DNA of 64,000 nucleotides from Neurospora tetrasperma FGSC 2508 (lineage: Eukaryota > Ascomycota > Sordariomycetes > Sordariales > Sordariaceae): contig NW_009799179.1 of NCBI RefSeq assembly GCF_000213175.1, positions 3,504,699-3,568,698 of the forward strand, in the 5' to 3' direction. Positions 12,486 through 25,079 of this stretch are shown piece after piece (the first letter of the stretch is position 1; every line of letters starts with the position of its first letter). A program made the position numbers and the translations under genes. The notes under the pieces are model-generated. The model ran no database searches, was not told the origin of the DNA, and saw nothing but the letters and a program-made list of their open reading frames with translations.

Positions 12486-15400
12486 CTCGAAGATACAATG
12501 GACCAAGTTTAGAACAATGATAGAATAGACAAAAGAATGTCGTTTTGCAGGCCAAGAGCCGAGTAAGGAGCGTAGGAGTTGGCTAAAAGGCCGCGAGCCA
12601 AATACTGGAGGTAAACCCGAGGATGGCTGACTGCAAGTTCTGTGAGGTGTTGCAGGCCGCCACCAATGAAGACTTTGGGGATTGCGGACTTGATGAAGAA
12701 GATTAAGTCAGATGCAGCTCGGATAAAGAGAGGAGAGAAGAGAAAGGGGACAATTCATGGGAAAATGGATTGGGATTGCTGTTAGATGAGGATGTCGGGA
12801 AGGGCTCACCCAAGCCAGCAAAGTTTGATGCCATTGTGGGGAGTTATTTCCCTAAATATCAGAACATCACTTGAAACTGAGGTGTGAAATGCTCCATGGA
12901 GTGGTGAGGCGTTCTTGCCCCCTTTTCCGACCCGCGGTAAGATTTTCGTAATGGAACGAACACCTCAGTTCACACTCAGGTCACTCCTCAAAAGAATCAC
13001 TGGAGGATGGGAGGTGCTTTGCACTACCTTAGTGACTGCGTGTACCAGCGGCGTCAATACCAGGAACTCGCTTTCAAAGACATGTAGCTTCCCTCTAGTT
13101 CTGCATCACGCTCATCTGGCAGGTCCTGTCCGACTTGAAGCCGGACAGGCGAGGTAACGCTTGAAGTACAGGGCCTCCTAAGAGATCATCCCCGGAGACC
13201 AATATGTGCTCGGGTGTTGACTTTCATCCCGCCGTCTGAATAAGAGTCCAATCGTAGCCGAGACACAACGAGCCGAGTGGCCGGCAGTCCGAAGTCCTCC
13301 CAATTCGGAAGGGGATGTCTTTGGACTCGGAGTGAGTGGAAGAGTCAGGTGGTCCTTGGGTTGGACTTTGAGAGCCGCGACTGACATGTTGCCAAGATAT
13401 CAACGATTCCCTGGCGAAATGGAGTATTGTTTCCTCAAAAGTATCAAAGTCGCGATCGGTGTTTGACGGCGCTTTTTGTACTTGTCTTGATCTCTCAGCT
13501 TTGATACGTGATGTCGTTGTTACACTATAGCAAACATCTTCTGCGGGAGCTACCACGTCGTCGGAGGATCACCTTGAATTCATTGTGAAGCCATAGACCT
13601 GGGCTTGCCGAAGCAAGACGAGTTGTGACTCTGTTACCTAACACAACAGACACCAACGAAGGCTGTCCATGAGTATGACATCTGGCGCACTCTAAATCGA
13701 GGATTATGATCTTTATAGCAGAAACGTCACAGTCTGATGTAGTGAGCGGGAGGAGGTGAACCTACAGCAGTCGCTCACCTCACATCAGCGCCTGCGCTGC
13801 GCTTGCCTATCCGTTGCTTGGCATTGGCTGCTTTGAGCCGATGACAATAGGCTGACAGCTGTCGCTTCCTTTCTGACGTGAAGCTGCCATCTGTCTTGGC
13901 GCTCTCTCCTGTGCGGCAGCTGCCGAGGTCTCTTGAGCTGGTGGAGAAGTGGATGCCAAGAAGCACCAAACCGAGCGCTCTTACTGGCCAATTCCTTTTC
14001 GTCTTCCTCGTCTCCGCCTGTCCTTCTGTTGTCGACTGCCTCACGGTTTCCTCTATTTTCAACATTCAACCACCCTGCATCAACCGCGCAGCCAACTGCT
14101 TACAAACAAAGCTTGAATATCGTCTTTTCTATACTATCTGCCGCACTCGGCATTCTTGACCAACGTCTTGCACCACACCTTATCCAAGAAGGAGTTGGAA
14201 TCCAGTGTCACTACTTAACGTCAACTGGTTAGACTTTGTGCCGCTTCAGTCTGGCAAGCCTGAACTTGACATTCCAATGCCATGTACCTCACCTTATCGC
14301 ATCCCGTAGCGCATGCAAAATGAATCCTGCGTCAAGAACATGCGGCTGCACTACTTAAAATGCACGCCTAACCGTTATGATTGCCAAATGATCAATTATC
14401 AATGTAATCCTTTCGTCGTCAACCTTGAGCCGCTATATCCGGCATATGTACAAGCTGCACAAAAGAGTTATACACACATCTCATAACGTCAACTGTTGAT
14501 AATGCATGGTTAACCTCCGAGTCGTGTCTTTGTCAGCGCGAACGCAACCTAACCGAGGAACACCCGACTCACCTAGGTATCACTCAAGTGGAAGTTATCA
14601 CCTGTGCCTTGCTTACTTCGGTTGTTCTCGGTCTTAGGTTGTTCTACTTCGGTCCCATTTGATGTCAGAATACCTCCAAAACTGGTAACGCAACCCACGA
14701 GTCTGGTAGCGCACTTGCCAGTCACGACACAGGGTATAGTAACTCCAGCACAAAGAACACATGCGCCATCTTGTAACATCATACAATGGAACAACAGCTC
14801 TCCTGGAGTGTATTATTCATGTGGAACAAGTCTAGGACATGATGAACATTCCAGGGGAGGTGGAAAAAAAACCAAGACTCGCTCCCCAAACTTGAATCAT
14901 ACAGAAACTACGTACTTCCGACCGCCTACGGTACAGCCGGTATCTGTGAAAGGGAGGTAGCCTGGACAGTCGGACAATGATCACACCCACGATTGTCAGG
15001 AGACGAGCTGAAATGGTTTGTGTTGGTGATACGCGCCAGTGTGTCCACTAATTTGAAGCGGATGACATAGACCTACCATATGCCGATGGCACATCTATCG
15101 GCGTTAAAAGGGAGTTCAGGCATATGAGAAGATGATGGCCACAACTGAGGAAAGCCCGCGGGTATCAGACTTGATAGCAACTTTTCCTTTGGTTATTTTC
15201 CTTTCGGATCAATATTTTGCCCATCAGTCCTGTATCTTGCGCATCTGCTTTCCATTGACAGTAAATTAGAGATGATCAAGCACCTCATCGCTGACTTCAG
15301 GTTTGTGATGCATCGTCTTGTGTCCCTTTTTGGTATGGTGTATGTGAAAGAATGAGCGGTGCTGCAGCTCGTCGAACCGCACAGGTTACTAGGAGGTCAG

Positions 15401-15697
15401 ACTTGGTGGGAGGGGGATGCAGCCGGCTGTTATGTTTGTGTGTGTCTGGTATATCCGGAGGTGGATGAGGTATCCCCGCAACGCGAACCGGCAGGAACGA
15501 ATGAAATTGAGGGACTGGGCGATAAAGTATCACTGGGGGTAGCGTGGAACTTGCACTTACCGGCAGCTCTTGTAATATGTGCTTTGACGAACGCAATTGA
15601 GGAGTGTTTTGTCCTTGTGTAGGGTATAAAGTGGTTTGTAAGGTTTTGCTGCTCGTCATTCATACAGTAGAAACCCTTTCAATGCAACTAATCCATA

Positions 15698-16023
15698 CCA
15701 GGAAGGGGGGGGGGTTTAGCGAACAGCCACTATACAGTTCGATTTTTTGGACGTTTGTTCTTGCTTAAACTAATATTCTATAGTAATCTTATAGAAGAAT
15801 GACGGTTCAGAAAATTCAACGCTTCATAGTTTCAAACGTTTAGCAGCTTTTATTAGATAATAAATGGTCGGAATACAATACAGAAACAGTTGAACCAGGT
15901 TTACATTAGGAAAGATCAATGTTGAACTACGTTAAACTGTAACTGCGATTTGAACAGTCACTATGCAGCTCAAAATTTTTGTCAACAGTTGAATTACTGT
16001 TCGCTAGACCCCCCATTTCCTGG
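15698..16023. mobile_element. MITE-like element with terminal inverted repeats and TA target duplication
   Basis: The left end CCAGGAA-G(10)-TTTAGCGAACAG is mirrored at the right end: the reverse complement there reads CCAGGAAATGGGGGGTCTAGCGAACAG, so about 27 bp of terminal inverted repeat with a few differences. TA flanks both sides (15696-15697 and 16024-16025), the target-site duplication expected of Tc1/mariner-type transposition. The 326-bp interior is AT-rich (CAGTTGAA and TTGAACTA-type stretches) and has no coding capacity. A non-autonomous element moved by a mariner-like transposase is the best reading. Confidence 0.75.
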
Positions 16024-19000
16024 TACGGATGCCGGTAGCCCATAATTTTTGCAAGCGACGGGGTGGGTTATGTACAGGAAGGGAAGTAACGAACCATAGG
16101 TCTTTTGGCCACTGAACGACCGCCGCGGGGCTATAAAAATAGGTCTGATTAAGTAACTATACCCCCGGTAAAGAGGTATGAATGTGCCCTTCCACCACAG
16201 TCAGACCCCTGTTTATGCATTTCTGGACCGTCAATCGTTGCAATTGCATGTCACAGACTTATTCACCAGAGGGAATGCGGCCAGTCAAGATCCTTTGTAA
16301 AAGAGGGGGATTTGCAAAAACCAGTCCATGTTAAACATGAATTTATACTGTACACCGAGCGAGTAAGCCTAGAGGTGTCAATTGTTGCCGTCCTTCCAGT
16401 GCGTGAGCCAACGGCGTCAAATGCAGCGGCGTCCACCAACTCGGCCAAGGGGAAAGTTGCAGGACGAATCCGCCTAGAAAGCTGGTCCTCATAGCACTGC
16501 CTAGCCTAGGCTTTCTCGACAGAGATCGGGAAACTCACACAACCCGCAACGTTGAGTCGCCACCCGACAGTCTGGTCCGGGATCTCTCGGGAAGACGATG
16601 GGGACGATGCAGCCCTAGAAGGCCAGCCTAGGTAGTCTAGGTATGTAGGTAGGACGGATGTGTGACAGGAAGAGAGGTCCTCGCATGATCAGACCGAGAC
16701 ATGCCATACCTTATCACTTCACCTGCCTGGTCCTCGGTGAGGTGTGTGTGACTTCGTGTTAACCAACTTATTTTTTTGCAGGGACACGGTATCACTCTGA
16801 TATCCGGTGGGAAGGGAGCGCTTGGAAGCCAAGATAACGTGCACGTGTGAATCTGCAGTGAGGCTGCACTTAGACACGGAGATTTGGCTTTCCCGCACTC
16901 GGGATACCAGCACGTGGTGAAATTGGAGCTACACTATGTACTGTGGAGGTTCAGTCAGCATGGAAATCTCGAAGAGGCCCGAGCCCATCCCATCACGTCC
17001 GGTGCGATCACAGCCCAGGAGAGTGACAAGCCATTGTGTATTGCAAGGCAAGGATATGAAGAGGTACATAGGCATAGGTAGTGTACATGACTACAGTGAC
17101 TGAAAAAGACGGATGCCAGTTCGTGTTGCTTTGTGAAGCGTTCTCGAGATTTCAGATGCCTCAATATGTACGGTGTTGAACTCCAAGAGACACAGTGTAA
17201 CCCAGCCTCGTAATCTGATCTGATCTCTTGAGTTTCTTGATGTAGAATACGGATGACCAAAAGGAGCAGGTTTGGTAATATCGGGATGTCGGTCTACCAC
17301 AAAACGCTATAAGAGGATTCAAAAGTAATAACCGACTCTGACCGACGCAGAGTAGACATCGACCGACAACTGAAGTTGAAACTAAAGTCACCGCAGGTTG
17401 TCATGGGTTTGGTGACTGGTGGTTGCCAAGCCACCAACGATCGGAACTAATCGAGAACGGCAGGAGGTAAGCTTTTGGAGCGTAGCGCTTATCAGCCATT
17501 TTATCTTGGCATGGCTCGATCCTCCGTCTCGACCCTGGAGGAGTGTCGCTCGCGAGCTCAATATCTCTGACTCAGCGCCTTCTCAATAATGTCGTCTCCA
17601 GACTGATGTGAAATATCGGTACTCGAGATGGTGCATTACCTGCGGCGGACGAACATGCCTGGATCATCAGCTGGGTTCTGTAACCTCTGTCTGTCTTCGA
17701 TGTGAATTGGCCGGACCAGATCATGAGTAATGGAGCCTGGGTCAATCACCCGTCTCGCCGCGACTATATGGTGGGGCCTCAGACCATATTGAGGATCCAA
17801 TTGTACCTAGTTTAACGACCTGCTTGTCTAGAAGCAGCCAAGAGTTTAGATGGGATCATTTTGCGAAATAGCAGCTGCTCGCACTTGGATCTACCCTGTA
17901 CCTTACCAATGTCCTGGATTACATAGTCGGCACGGTACCAGAACCACCAGGGAGCCGTGGTGTTCTCAGGCAGGGCTCTGGTACTCCTGGTTTTTTTCTT
18001 TTTGCTTTTAGCCTTCCCGTCCCGTGCGACAGCATGTTCATTTGATTTTGGGAATCAATTCCCCCTGAGGCTCCGCATCGACTTCCATGAACTCGGGGCA
18101 GCAACTCTCTTGAGGCTCTGGTTATAAATGACTCGCACGAGGACACAGAACAGAATGAACTAAAGGGAAATTTAACATTAGCCCGAGTCTGTGTGTATGG
18201 ATATCATATGGTCAGTGCCTGTTCGGCCTCGCGTAACCTTAACTTTTGTGGGCGGGTTAGTAGTCCGAGGGTTGCTGTGGGGATGTTGTGTGCCTTTGGT
18301 GCAGTGTGCTTTTTTGTCTTGGCGAATGGACGTCCCTCGGCTGTTTCTCGAAACCATGCACCTGCCATTTTGGACAAAGATCTGCTGGGTTGCGAGACTC
18401 GTTGGGCCTAGAGAAGCGATACATTGGCTAGTGTTTTGACTGACTCTCAGAAGGCTCCCAACCAAAATAAGAGGTGGCAGGGAAGGGGCAGGCCATCACG
18501 ATTGCGGGGAATGGGAAGATGAATCATTGGAGGTTGAGGTCGACGGTGAGGATTGCGAGATCGAGGGTCCGATGCCAATGAGACTGGATAGTGTTGTGGC
18601 TACCAAACACAGGAATTGAATTCTCAATCAAACCAATATGACGGTGACAATTGAGTCATTCAGAAGAGGTTTGAAAAGAGGTGGTCATTTTTCGGCACCC
18701 AGTGTTTCGGCAGGCACCCCGCGCCCGCGTACCGGCGCCCCCCGCGACTGACGCTCATCGGCCTGCCAGGAACCGAACCAAACTCAGAACCTACCAAGGC
18801 GCACAGATTTGTGAGTGAAAAATTAGTTTAGATTTTGATATCGAAAGAATCTCAGCCGACACCGGTTTGGCGTTCACTTATTGAGGTTGCGCATATCAAA
18901 TATGGATGTCATTCTAGATCGCACCCCTTCCTGGTATCCTTCGCCATGTTGCAAATTGACTTCTTGCGTACTATGCAGGTGCGTGCCTATCATGGCCATC

Positions 19001-19788
19001 GAGATGCCAATGTTACGCTCGCATACCGCCTCCCCATCATGCGGGCGACCTTTTCCGCAGCCCATCCATCGGTTTCCTTTGCCGCGCCCTGTTGATGCAT
19101 CGATGAAGTTTCGGAGACAGAGTGACAAAAGTGGTGGCCAGGCTGTCAGCGGTGCAAGGGAATCGGCTTAGCCTCGTAAACGGCGAACAATTGCCCCTTT
19201 CACACACGACATCCGACCTGCCTAATTGGGATGCCTTGTGTATCCTCCAGCCAATCAGCGGCTGTCAGACGACCGGCGTCGACCGTGGCAACACGGTGGA
19301 CCTGGGTCGCAGAGGTGGGTTGCAGCACTTGCAGGCCTAGCAGGGAGACCTTGCAACATTGCTGACCCTGTTGCAGCAAGGCGGGGATCGAGGGTCAAGG
19401 GTGGGTGCTCTTTGAGGACAGGGCAAATTGGCATCTCATATGTTATCACATCCATGCCATCCCGCGGTCCCGCCGTCTGTCATGGTGTTGCGGTCCAGGT
19501 TCCGAGTCATCTTTGTGCTGCTTATCACGGCCTATGCCGGTCCAGCAACGTGGCGAACGGGAGCACAAGCGGCTCGAGCTTCCAAGCGCCTTGGGGATCG
19601 ACGTGATATGGGAAAGGAAGGGGACTGGAAGCTTTTGACCTTTTGCTGATTCTCTGGCCCAGCTGGGCCACTGGCAAGTCGCCCACGAGACCTTGAGCCA
19701 GTGGGATGCAGCCCGTGTCTGTAGGTGTCGAACAGGCTCTGGTTATGTGCACATAGTAGAACAAGAATGGAAGGTGAGTTTCAGTCGT

Positions 19789-19811
19789 TATGTATGTATG
19801 TATGTATGTAT
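19789..19811. repeat. TATG microsatellite
   Basis: About 5.5 perfect tandem copies of TATG in intergenic DNA. Confidence 0.9.
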
Positions 19812-20394
19812 TGGGCTAGTATTTACTGAGCTAGCACGGTTTACACCAAAACGATTGGTTAGCTCGAGACCTATGGTCAGCTTTGCTACGCGTGCTTCAT
19901 TCAAATTACCCATTTTCTTTCAACATTTTAATACTGACCATGTGTCTCTGTGTTGGTATCTAGGCGTCTTATAGTGTTCCAGCAGCGTTTGGGACGAGTC
20001 TGGTGAATTACTTCAGAAGTACTGAGCTAACAAACAGAACCGTATTGGACCGTATGGATGGTGTACATGATCCTAGCAGGTACAGTTACACACCCAACGG
20101 CCAGAATATGCCCTAGCTTCTTGGCCGCCCACACCAGGCAGGGGTACTCCGGATGCACCAGACAAATAGAGCAACTGTCTAACTTGCAGAAGAAAGGAGG
20201 AATCACCGTTGCAGTCATAGCCATGGTGGCACCGTCAACTGATAAATATCAACCTGGGGCCGCCCTCCCCTCCACCATTTTCCGGCCCCGTCTCTTTCTT
20301 CTCCTGTGTCCCACCACAAGTCGACTACGTTGTGACCTTTGGCTCACAACTTCCCAACGGACCTCCACCTATTCCTCCCCACCGAATAGGAAAC

Positions 20395-22730
20395 ATGGCC
20401 ATCCTGGAGGAAAAGAAGTCGTTCGACGCTTCGGCGGCGAACGTCCGCCCTTTCTCCGAGAGCACACCCGCCTACGAGAATGCCAACGATGTCAAGGAGA
20501 AAATGTCGGTTGAGGTTGAGAGCACTGGAGAGATCGAGGAAGAGGATCTCTTTGCTCCCCTGAAGATGGACGCTTCAGTCGTCCATGAAGAGAACCCCTT
20601 GACCATCCGTGCCGTTGTCACCGGTATCGTCTTGGGCTGTCTTGTCAGCGCTTCCAACCTCTATCTTGGTGAGTTTTCCCTTTTCACGTGAATTCGATTA
20701 CGAGCTTCGATTGTCTCAAAAACTCTTATCTCTAACCAAACAATCCACATGCAGGTCTCAAGACCGGTTTCACCTTCAGCGCCAACATGTTCGGTGCTAT
20801 CTTCGGTTATGGTATCATCAAGATGATGTCCAAGTCCGGCCAGGTTCCCATCATCGGTGGTGCCTTTGGTCCCCAGGAAAACTCCATCATTCAGGCCGCT
20901 GCTACCGGTGCTGGTGGTATCTCTGGTATCTTCGTCGCCGGTATCCCCGCCATGTACCAACTTGGAGCCATGGGTGAGAACGCCACTCCGCAGAAGGACA
21001 TTGGTGCCATCTTCACCATTACTCTGGTCTGTTCCTTCCTAGGTCTCTTCTACGTCACCCCTCTTCGCAAGTTCTTCGTCGTTCAGGTCGCCCGGGAGCT
21101 CAAGCTCATCTTCCCTACGCCCACCGCTGTCGCCTTGACTATCCGCTCCATGCACGCTGGTGCGGCTGGCAGCATTGAGGCCATGAAGAAGCTCAAGTGC
21201 TTGGGTCTTGCCTTCGGTGCCGCTCTGGCTCACCGTATTGGCTCGTATTATGCCATTGGTATCCTCTACGATTGGCATGTTTTCACATGGATTCACATTT
21301 GGTCAGGCTACAAGAGCTGGGCCTTGAACATTGAGTCGTGGGGCTGGTACTTTGAATGGACTCCTGCCTTCATTGGCTCCGGTATCTTGATTGGCCTTAA
21401 CCCTGCTATCAGTATGTTCGCTGGCTCGTTCATGGCTTGGGGTATTATTGGTCCCGTCTTGGTTCACTACGGCGAGTGCATCGGTCATCAATCCTACCCC
21501 GACGACCCCCGCTGGGACAGTCTCTACAATTTCTTCTCCCTCCATAACCTCGGCAAGGGTACCCCCTCGCCTCGTTACTGGCTCTTGTGGCCCGGTGTCA
21601 TGGTCATGGTCTGCTCCTCCATGGCTGAGCTCCTCGTCCAGTACAAGGTCATCTGGTTCGGCTTGAAGTCCTCGTGGCAGCAGACTTGCGTTAGCATCAA
21701 CGACACCCTTGTCGCCCGTGGCAAGACCAACAGTTTCTTTTCTAAGCAAGCCGCCAAGGTTGTCCGGACTGGCGAGGAAGTGGAGGATCCCGCCAAAGCG
21801 AACGAGCAGGTCAAGCACTGGCACTGGATTGTCGGCCTTATCGTCTCCATGGTCATTGCCATGATCATCTTCCACTTCCAGTGGGACATGCACCCGGGTC
21901 TCACCATCCTTGCCGCCATTCTTGCCTTCCTCTTTTCATTCCTTGCCATCCAGATCGGTGCTGTCACCGATTCCGCCCCTCTCACCGCCGCCTCTAAAGC
22001 CTCGCAGCTCATTTTTGGTGGTGCCACCCGAAATTCTGGCTTTTCCATCCACCACGCCCAGAAGATCAACTTGGCCGCCGGTGGCCTTGCTTCCGGTGGT
22101 GCTGACGTTGCCAACGCCCTCGTGTCCGATTTCCGTACCGGTTTCCTCCTCGGCACCCCCCCGCTCAAGCAGTGGATCGCCCAGGCCATTGGCACCTTTG
22201 TTGCCGTCTGGCTCGCCCCGGGACTCTTTGTCCTATTCACCAAGGCCTACCCTTGCATCTACGACCCCAATTTGGCAGACACTAATTGCGCGTTCCAAAT
22301 CCCCTCGGTGTCCGCTTGGGCTGCCGTCGCTCAAGCTGTCACCGATCCGACGGTCAAGATTCCTCTCTCCTCCGGTATTTTCGCCATCGTCATGGGCGTT
22401 GTCTCCATCATCCAGGTCATCGTCCGTCACTACTACCTCGTTGATGAGCGCGCGAAGTGGCGCGAGTGGCTTCCCAACTGGGGCGCCATCGCCCTTTCTT
22501 GGGTCATTCCCGCCCCCGTGTTTGCCAACGCCGCCCTTCTCGGTGCCATCATTGCCGCTCTTTGGAGGAAGTACAGCATGAGGACCTGGGATCTCTACGG
22601 CTATGCTCTCGCCGCCGGATTTATCTCGGGGGAGGGCCTTGGGGGAGTAGTAGGCGCAATTCTGACTCTCGCCGGCGTGGACGGGTCAACATATGGCTCC
22701 AGTATCGCCTGCCCGGCCGGCCAATGTTGA
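20395..22730 (+). CDS. OPT-family oligopeptide transporter (YSL/YGL114W-like branch)
   Basis: Two exons, 20395-20668 and 20755-22730, joined by an 86-nt intron (GTGAGT / CATGCAG), giving 749 residues. After a charged cytosolic N-terminus of about 70 residues, the protein is a string of membrane spans beginning [20 protein letters not shown] and crossing the splice site as [18 protein letters not shown]. Landmarks of the OPT superfamily include the conserved NLYLGLKTG segment, the [17 protein letters not shown] loop (residues about 120-140) and [15 protein letters not shown] in the second half. This branch resembles yeast YGL114W and plant YSL transporters rather than the Isp4 peptide-transporter branch. 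It likely imports small peptides or metal chelates by proton symport at the plasma or vacuolar membrane; the substrate is unknown. ATG 20395 is the first in frame. Confidence 0.92.
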
Positions 22731-23606
22731 AAAGTTAATTTTAGCGTATTTTGGTATCTTGTAATGATAATGTATGACGATTCGATCTCTACAATCAGTT
22801 GAATCAGTTCTTCCCTTTGATACTCACCACTATTGCAGACATTGACGGGCAATCCGCCTGTTTTCAACGGTGAGATATATTGGAGGCATGCCTGGTTGAT
22901 GTCCATGATCTCCGATTAACCGTTGGGCCCATAGTAAATTTAAGGTTCATGCAGCCGCGGGCGCTAGTGGGCCTGCTCCTTCCCTCAGTTTTCGCTTGTC
23001 GCCCACCCAAGTCCAAAACTACCTCTAGGTATCTGGGTACGAAGTTTACCACCTTGTGTGCTGGCCGTCGTCGCTGTCGTTGTCGCTGTTGTTGGAGCAA
23101 TCGAGCCTGTGATGCACATGACGATGTCAACTTGGGAAACTCAAGTTAAAGTGATCGAAACTATACTTGGGACTGTAATGAGTGATAGCGATGGCTACGG
23201 CGGTGATGGTGCAAGAGAACGATGATACTACGTGTACATTGGCTTGTCCTGGACAAAACAGTTCAGACCTTTGACATTATGCCTTGGGTATACTCCTACT
23301 ATGCATCCAAGCGTCTTTGTTACACCTCTGGTCTAGAGTTCTAGGCAATTCCCGAATAGAAATATCCAAATGGGACACTAGCCGATGTCTTTTTGAATTA
23401 TCGCAATGCCTATTACAGTCTTGCAACGGCCTTTTTTATTTTAACGAGCGGTAGCGGGCTAGTCCACCTAACCTGGAGGTTGGTTGTATCTGTTTTATCT
23501 CGGACGAGGGTGCCTATACACTCACGGGAGCATCCACGATGTTCAGGGATGACAGCAATGAGAATATAGTTAGTACAATTGCTGTACCCCATAACAATCA
23601 AGCCAA
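22731..23606. other. Intergenic, OPT 3' side to tRNA-Ile
   Basis: Nothing beyond the presumed 3' UTR of the OPT gene and short spurious frames. Confidence 0.4.
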
Positions 23607-23702
23607 GCCCGATTAGCTCAGCTGGTTAGAGCGTCGTACTAATATCAGATTTCTGATATCAAGTCCATGCGAAGGTCAACAGTTCAATCCTGTTATTGGG
23701 CA
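23607..23702 (+). tRNA. tRNA-Ile (AAT), with intron
   Basis: Cloverleaf: acceptor GCCCGAT/ATTGGGC, D arm GCTC..GAGC, anticodon stem TCGTA/TGCGA, T arm AACAG-TTCAATC-CTGTT. The loop CT-AAT-A is followed by a 22-nt intron (23645-23666). The intron and anticodon loop form a perfect palindrome (ATATCAGA-TT-TCTGATAT) that would pair part of the anticodon with the intron. The A box (TAGCTCAGCTGG) and B box (GTTCAATCC) promoters are present. Confidence 0.92.
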
Positions 23703-23706
23703 CTTC

Positions 23707-23715
23707 TTTTTTTTT
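23707..23715 (+). terminator. Pol III terminator of tRNA-Ile
   Basis: A run of nine T, 4 nt after the tRNA. Confidence 0.9.
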
Positions 23716-23774
23716 CGTTTTTCTCCTTTTTTTCTCACTTCTCGTCTCGTTCACCAAAAAAAGATCTATCTATC

Positions 23775-23958
23775 TTTGGGGGCTCTGGGCGCCATAGCTT
23801 CCTTTCCCCCTTCTTTTTACCCTCTAAAGAGGGGGCGCGGAAAATTTGGGACAGGATTTTCAGTTGGGACACATCAGGAATCTTGGCGTTTCCTATAGAA
23901 AAGTGTTAGCGAAGGGACTTTAGTTAGCCATTCCACTACGGAACCTTTTTCTAAAATT
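23775..23958 (+). repeat. Left arm of 184-bp inverted repeat
   Basis: Near-identical (about three mismatches by eye) to the reverse complement of 25080-25263. It runs from GGGGGCTCTGGGCGCCAT to CCTTTTTCTAAAATT; outside these limits the two flanks diverge abruptly. Confidence 0.92.
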
Positions 23959-24029
23959 CTCACAAAAAGATAAGAAGCAAAAGGATACATGACACGGGGT
24001 TTCCCCGTTGAGGGAAAGTTACCTCTGGG

Positions 24030-24652
24030 ATGCCTTTTGACATCCAAAATGACCTGTTGTTTCACAGGACAACGAAGCATCAGTGGCGGTTGTGTATACC
24101 TGACAAATGCGTCAAGGACATCGTCGAAGCATCATTTTGGTATCAACAGGATAATGAAAGACTTGGCCTCCTATTCATTCGCAAGAATGAGGAACAAGGT
24201 CAGGGATTACGTCGAGCATTGCCCAGAATGCTTGGAGAACGCTACATCAAAAAAGAAACCCCTCGGTGAATTGAATCCCATTGACACACTACCTATCCCC
24301 GGGTATCTGATTACGATCAATTTCGTCATCGTTCTACCCATGTGTCTTGTGAGCAGGGTATTCAAAGTCCCGGAAGGGGGCTTTGATGTACCCAATTATG
24401 ACCGTCAGCGGCAAGCACGACAAGCGCACGCTGTGTATTTCGGGCCAGAAAGTTCGGACAGCAAAACGATGGGGGGAGGCTCTGGCCACTTATCTACTAG
24501 TATTGTTGCACGATTGGGGCTTGCATTCCGTCATCATCTCTGATAGAAACCCCGTGTCAACACATTTAGAAAAGCGTTCTCAACGTTGCATCGATTTTGG
24601 CCAAGGCGCCATCTCTACACATACAACTTTCGAGGAAAAACGGCTAAGCTAA
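24030..24652 (+). pseudogene. Ty3/gypsy integrase remnant
   Basis: Integrase homology is spread over all three forward frames, so the gene is broken by at least two frameshifts. An H2C2-type zinc-binding region ends with EHCPECLENATSKKKP (about 24205-24255). It is followed by the start of the catalytic core (GELNPIDTLPIPGYLITINF), and in a third frame by SGKHDKRTLC and IISDRNPVSTH (about 24400-24570), where the core DDE region should lie. Reverse transcriptase, RNase H and gag are not found nearby. It cannot encode a functional protein. Confidence 0.8.
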
Positions 24653-25079
24653 CGTACTTCATTCCATTTTCTAGCTCGTCTTCTCTTTCCTCTACTTCAC
24701 CCACATCGTCTCCAGGCAGATTCTCTATGACAACGTCGACGTTACAATAATTTTACGCAATAAACTTCAGCAAGCGTTGACTATTTTCTAAGAAGCTATT
24801 CTTCTCAACGGTACTATTAGAACAAACCTCGACCCATCTAGCGCCGTACCCGTTTAGATGGTAGAGAAAGCGCGTAGGTCCTACACCGGCATTCGTCCTT
24901 TAACTTCCACAAAGGCAGTAGAGCAACAGTATTAATAACGCTGAGACGACCAATGAATCATTATGACAAAAGCATTTTTTTGCTATAGAATCATCAACTT
25001 CATGTAGCAGCTTAGTGCACACTAAAGATGACAACGTTTAGTGACCAAGATAGCTACATTCGCACTCTACCATCCATTC

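Larger units (their letters stand above)
12486..20394. other. 7.9 kb gene-poor region
   Basis: No open frame here shows recognisable protein content; the longest are about 95-150 codons and often overlap equally long frames on the opposite strand. It holds one MITE-like element (15698-16023), a TATG repeat (19789-19811) and many short AT-rich patches. The right end (about 20230-20394) is CT-rich and is the likely promoter and leader of the OPT transporter. Unannotated non-coding RNAs cannot be excluded. Confidence 0.5.

Noticed and set aside
15297-15659. 120-codon minus-strand frame as a gene
   Set aside because: Overlaps similar frames on both strands and shows no recognisable content.
16263-16448. 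Minus-strand frame beginning MAELVDAAAFDAVGS, resembling the peptides often read from tRNA gene sequence
   Set aside because: I tried to fold the region as a tRNA; no T arm with GTTC and no acceptor stem is present. The start-like sequence seems coincidental.
21303-22243. Long antisense frames across the OPT transporter
   Set aside because: Same codon-bias effect as for the synthase; the sense frame is a complete transporter.
23989-24543. 184-codon frame as a functional integrase gene
   Set aside because: Only part of the integrase homology lies in this frame; the rest continues in other frames, so it is a remnant.
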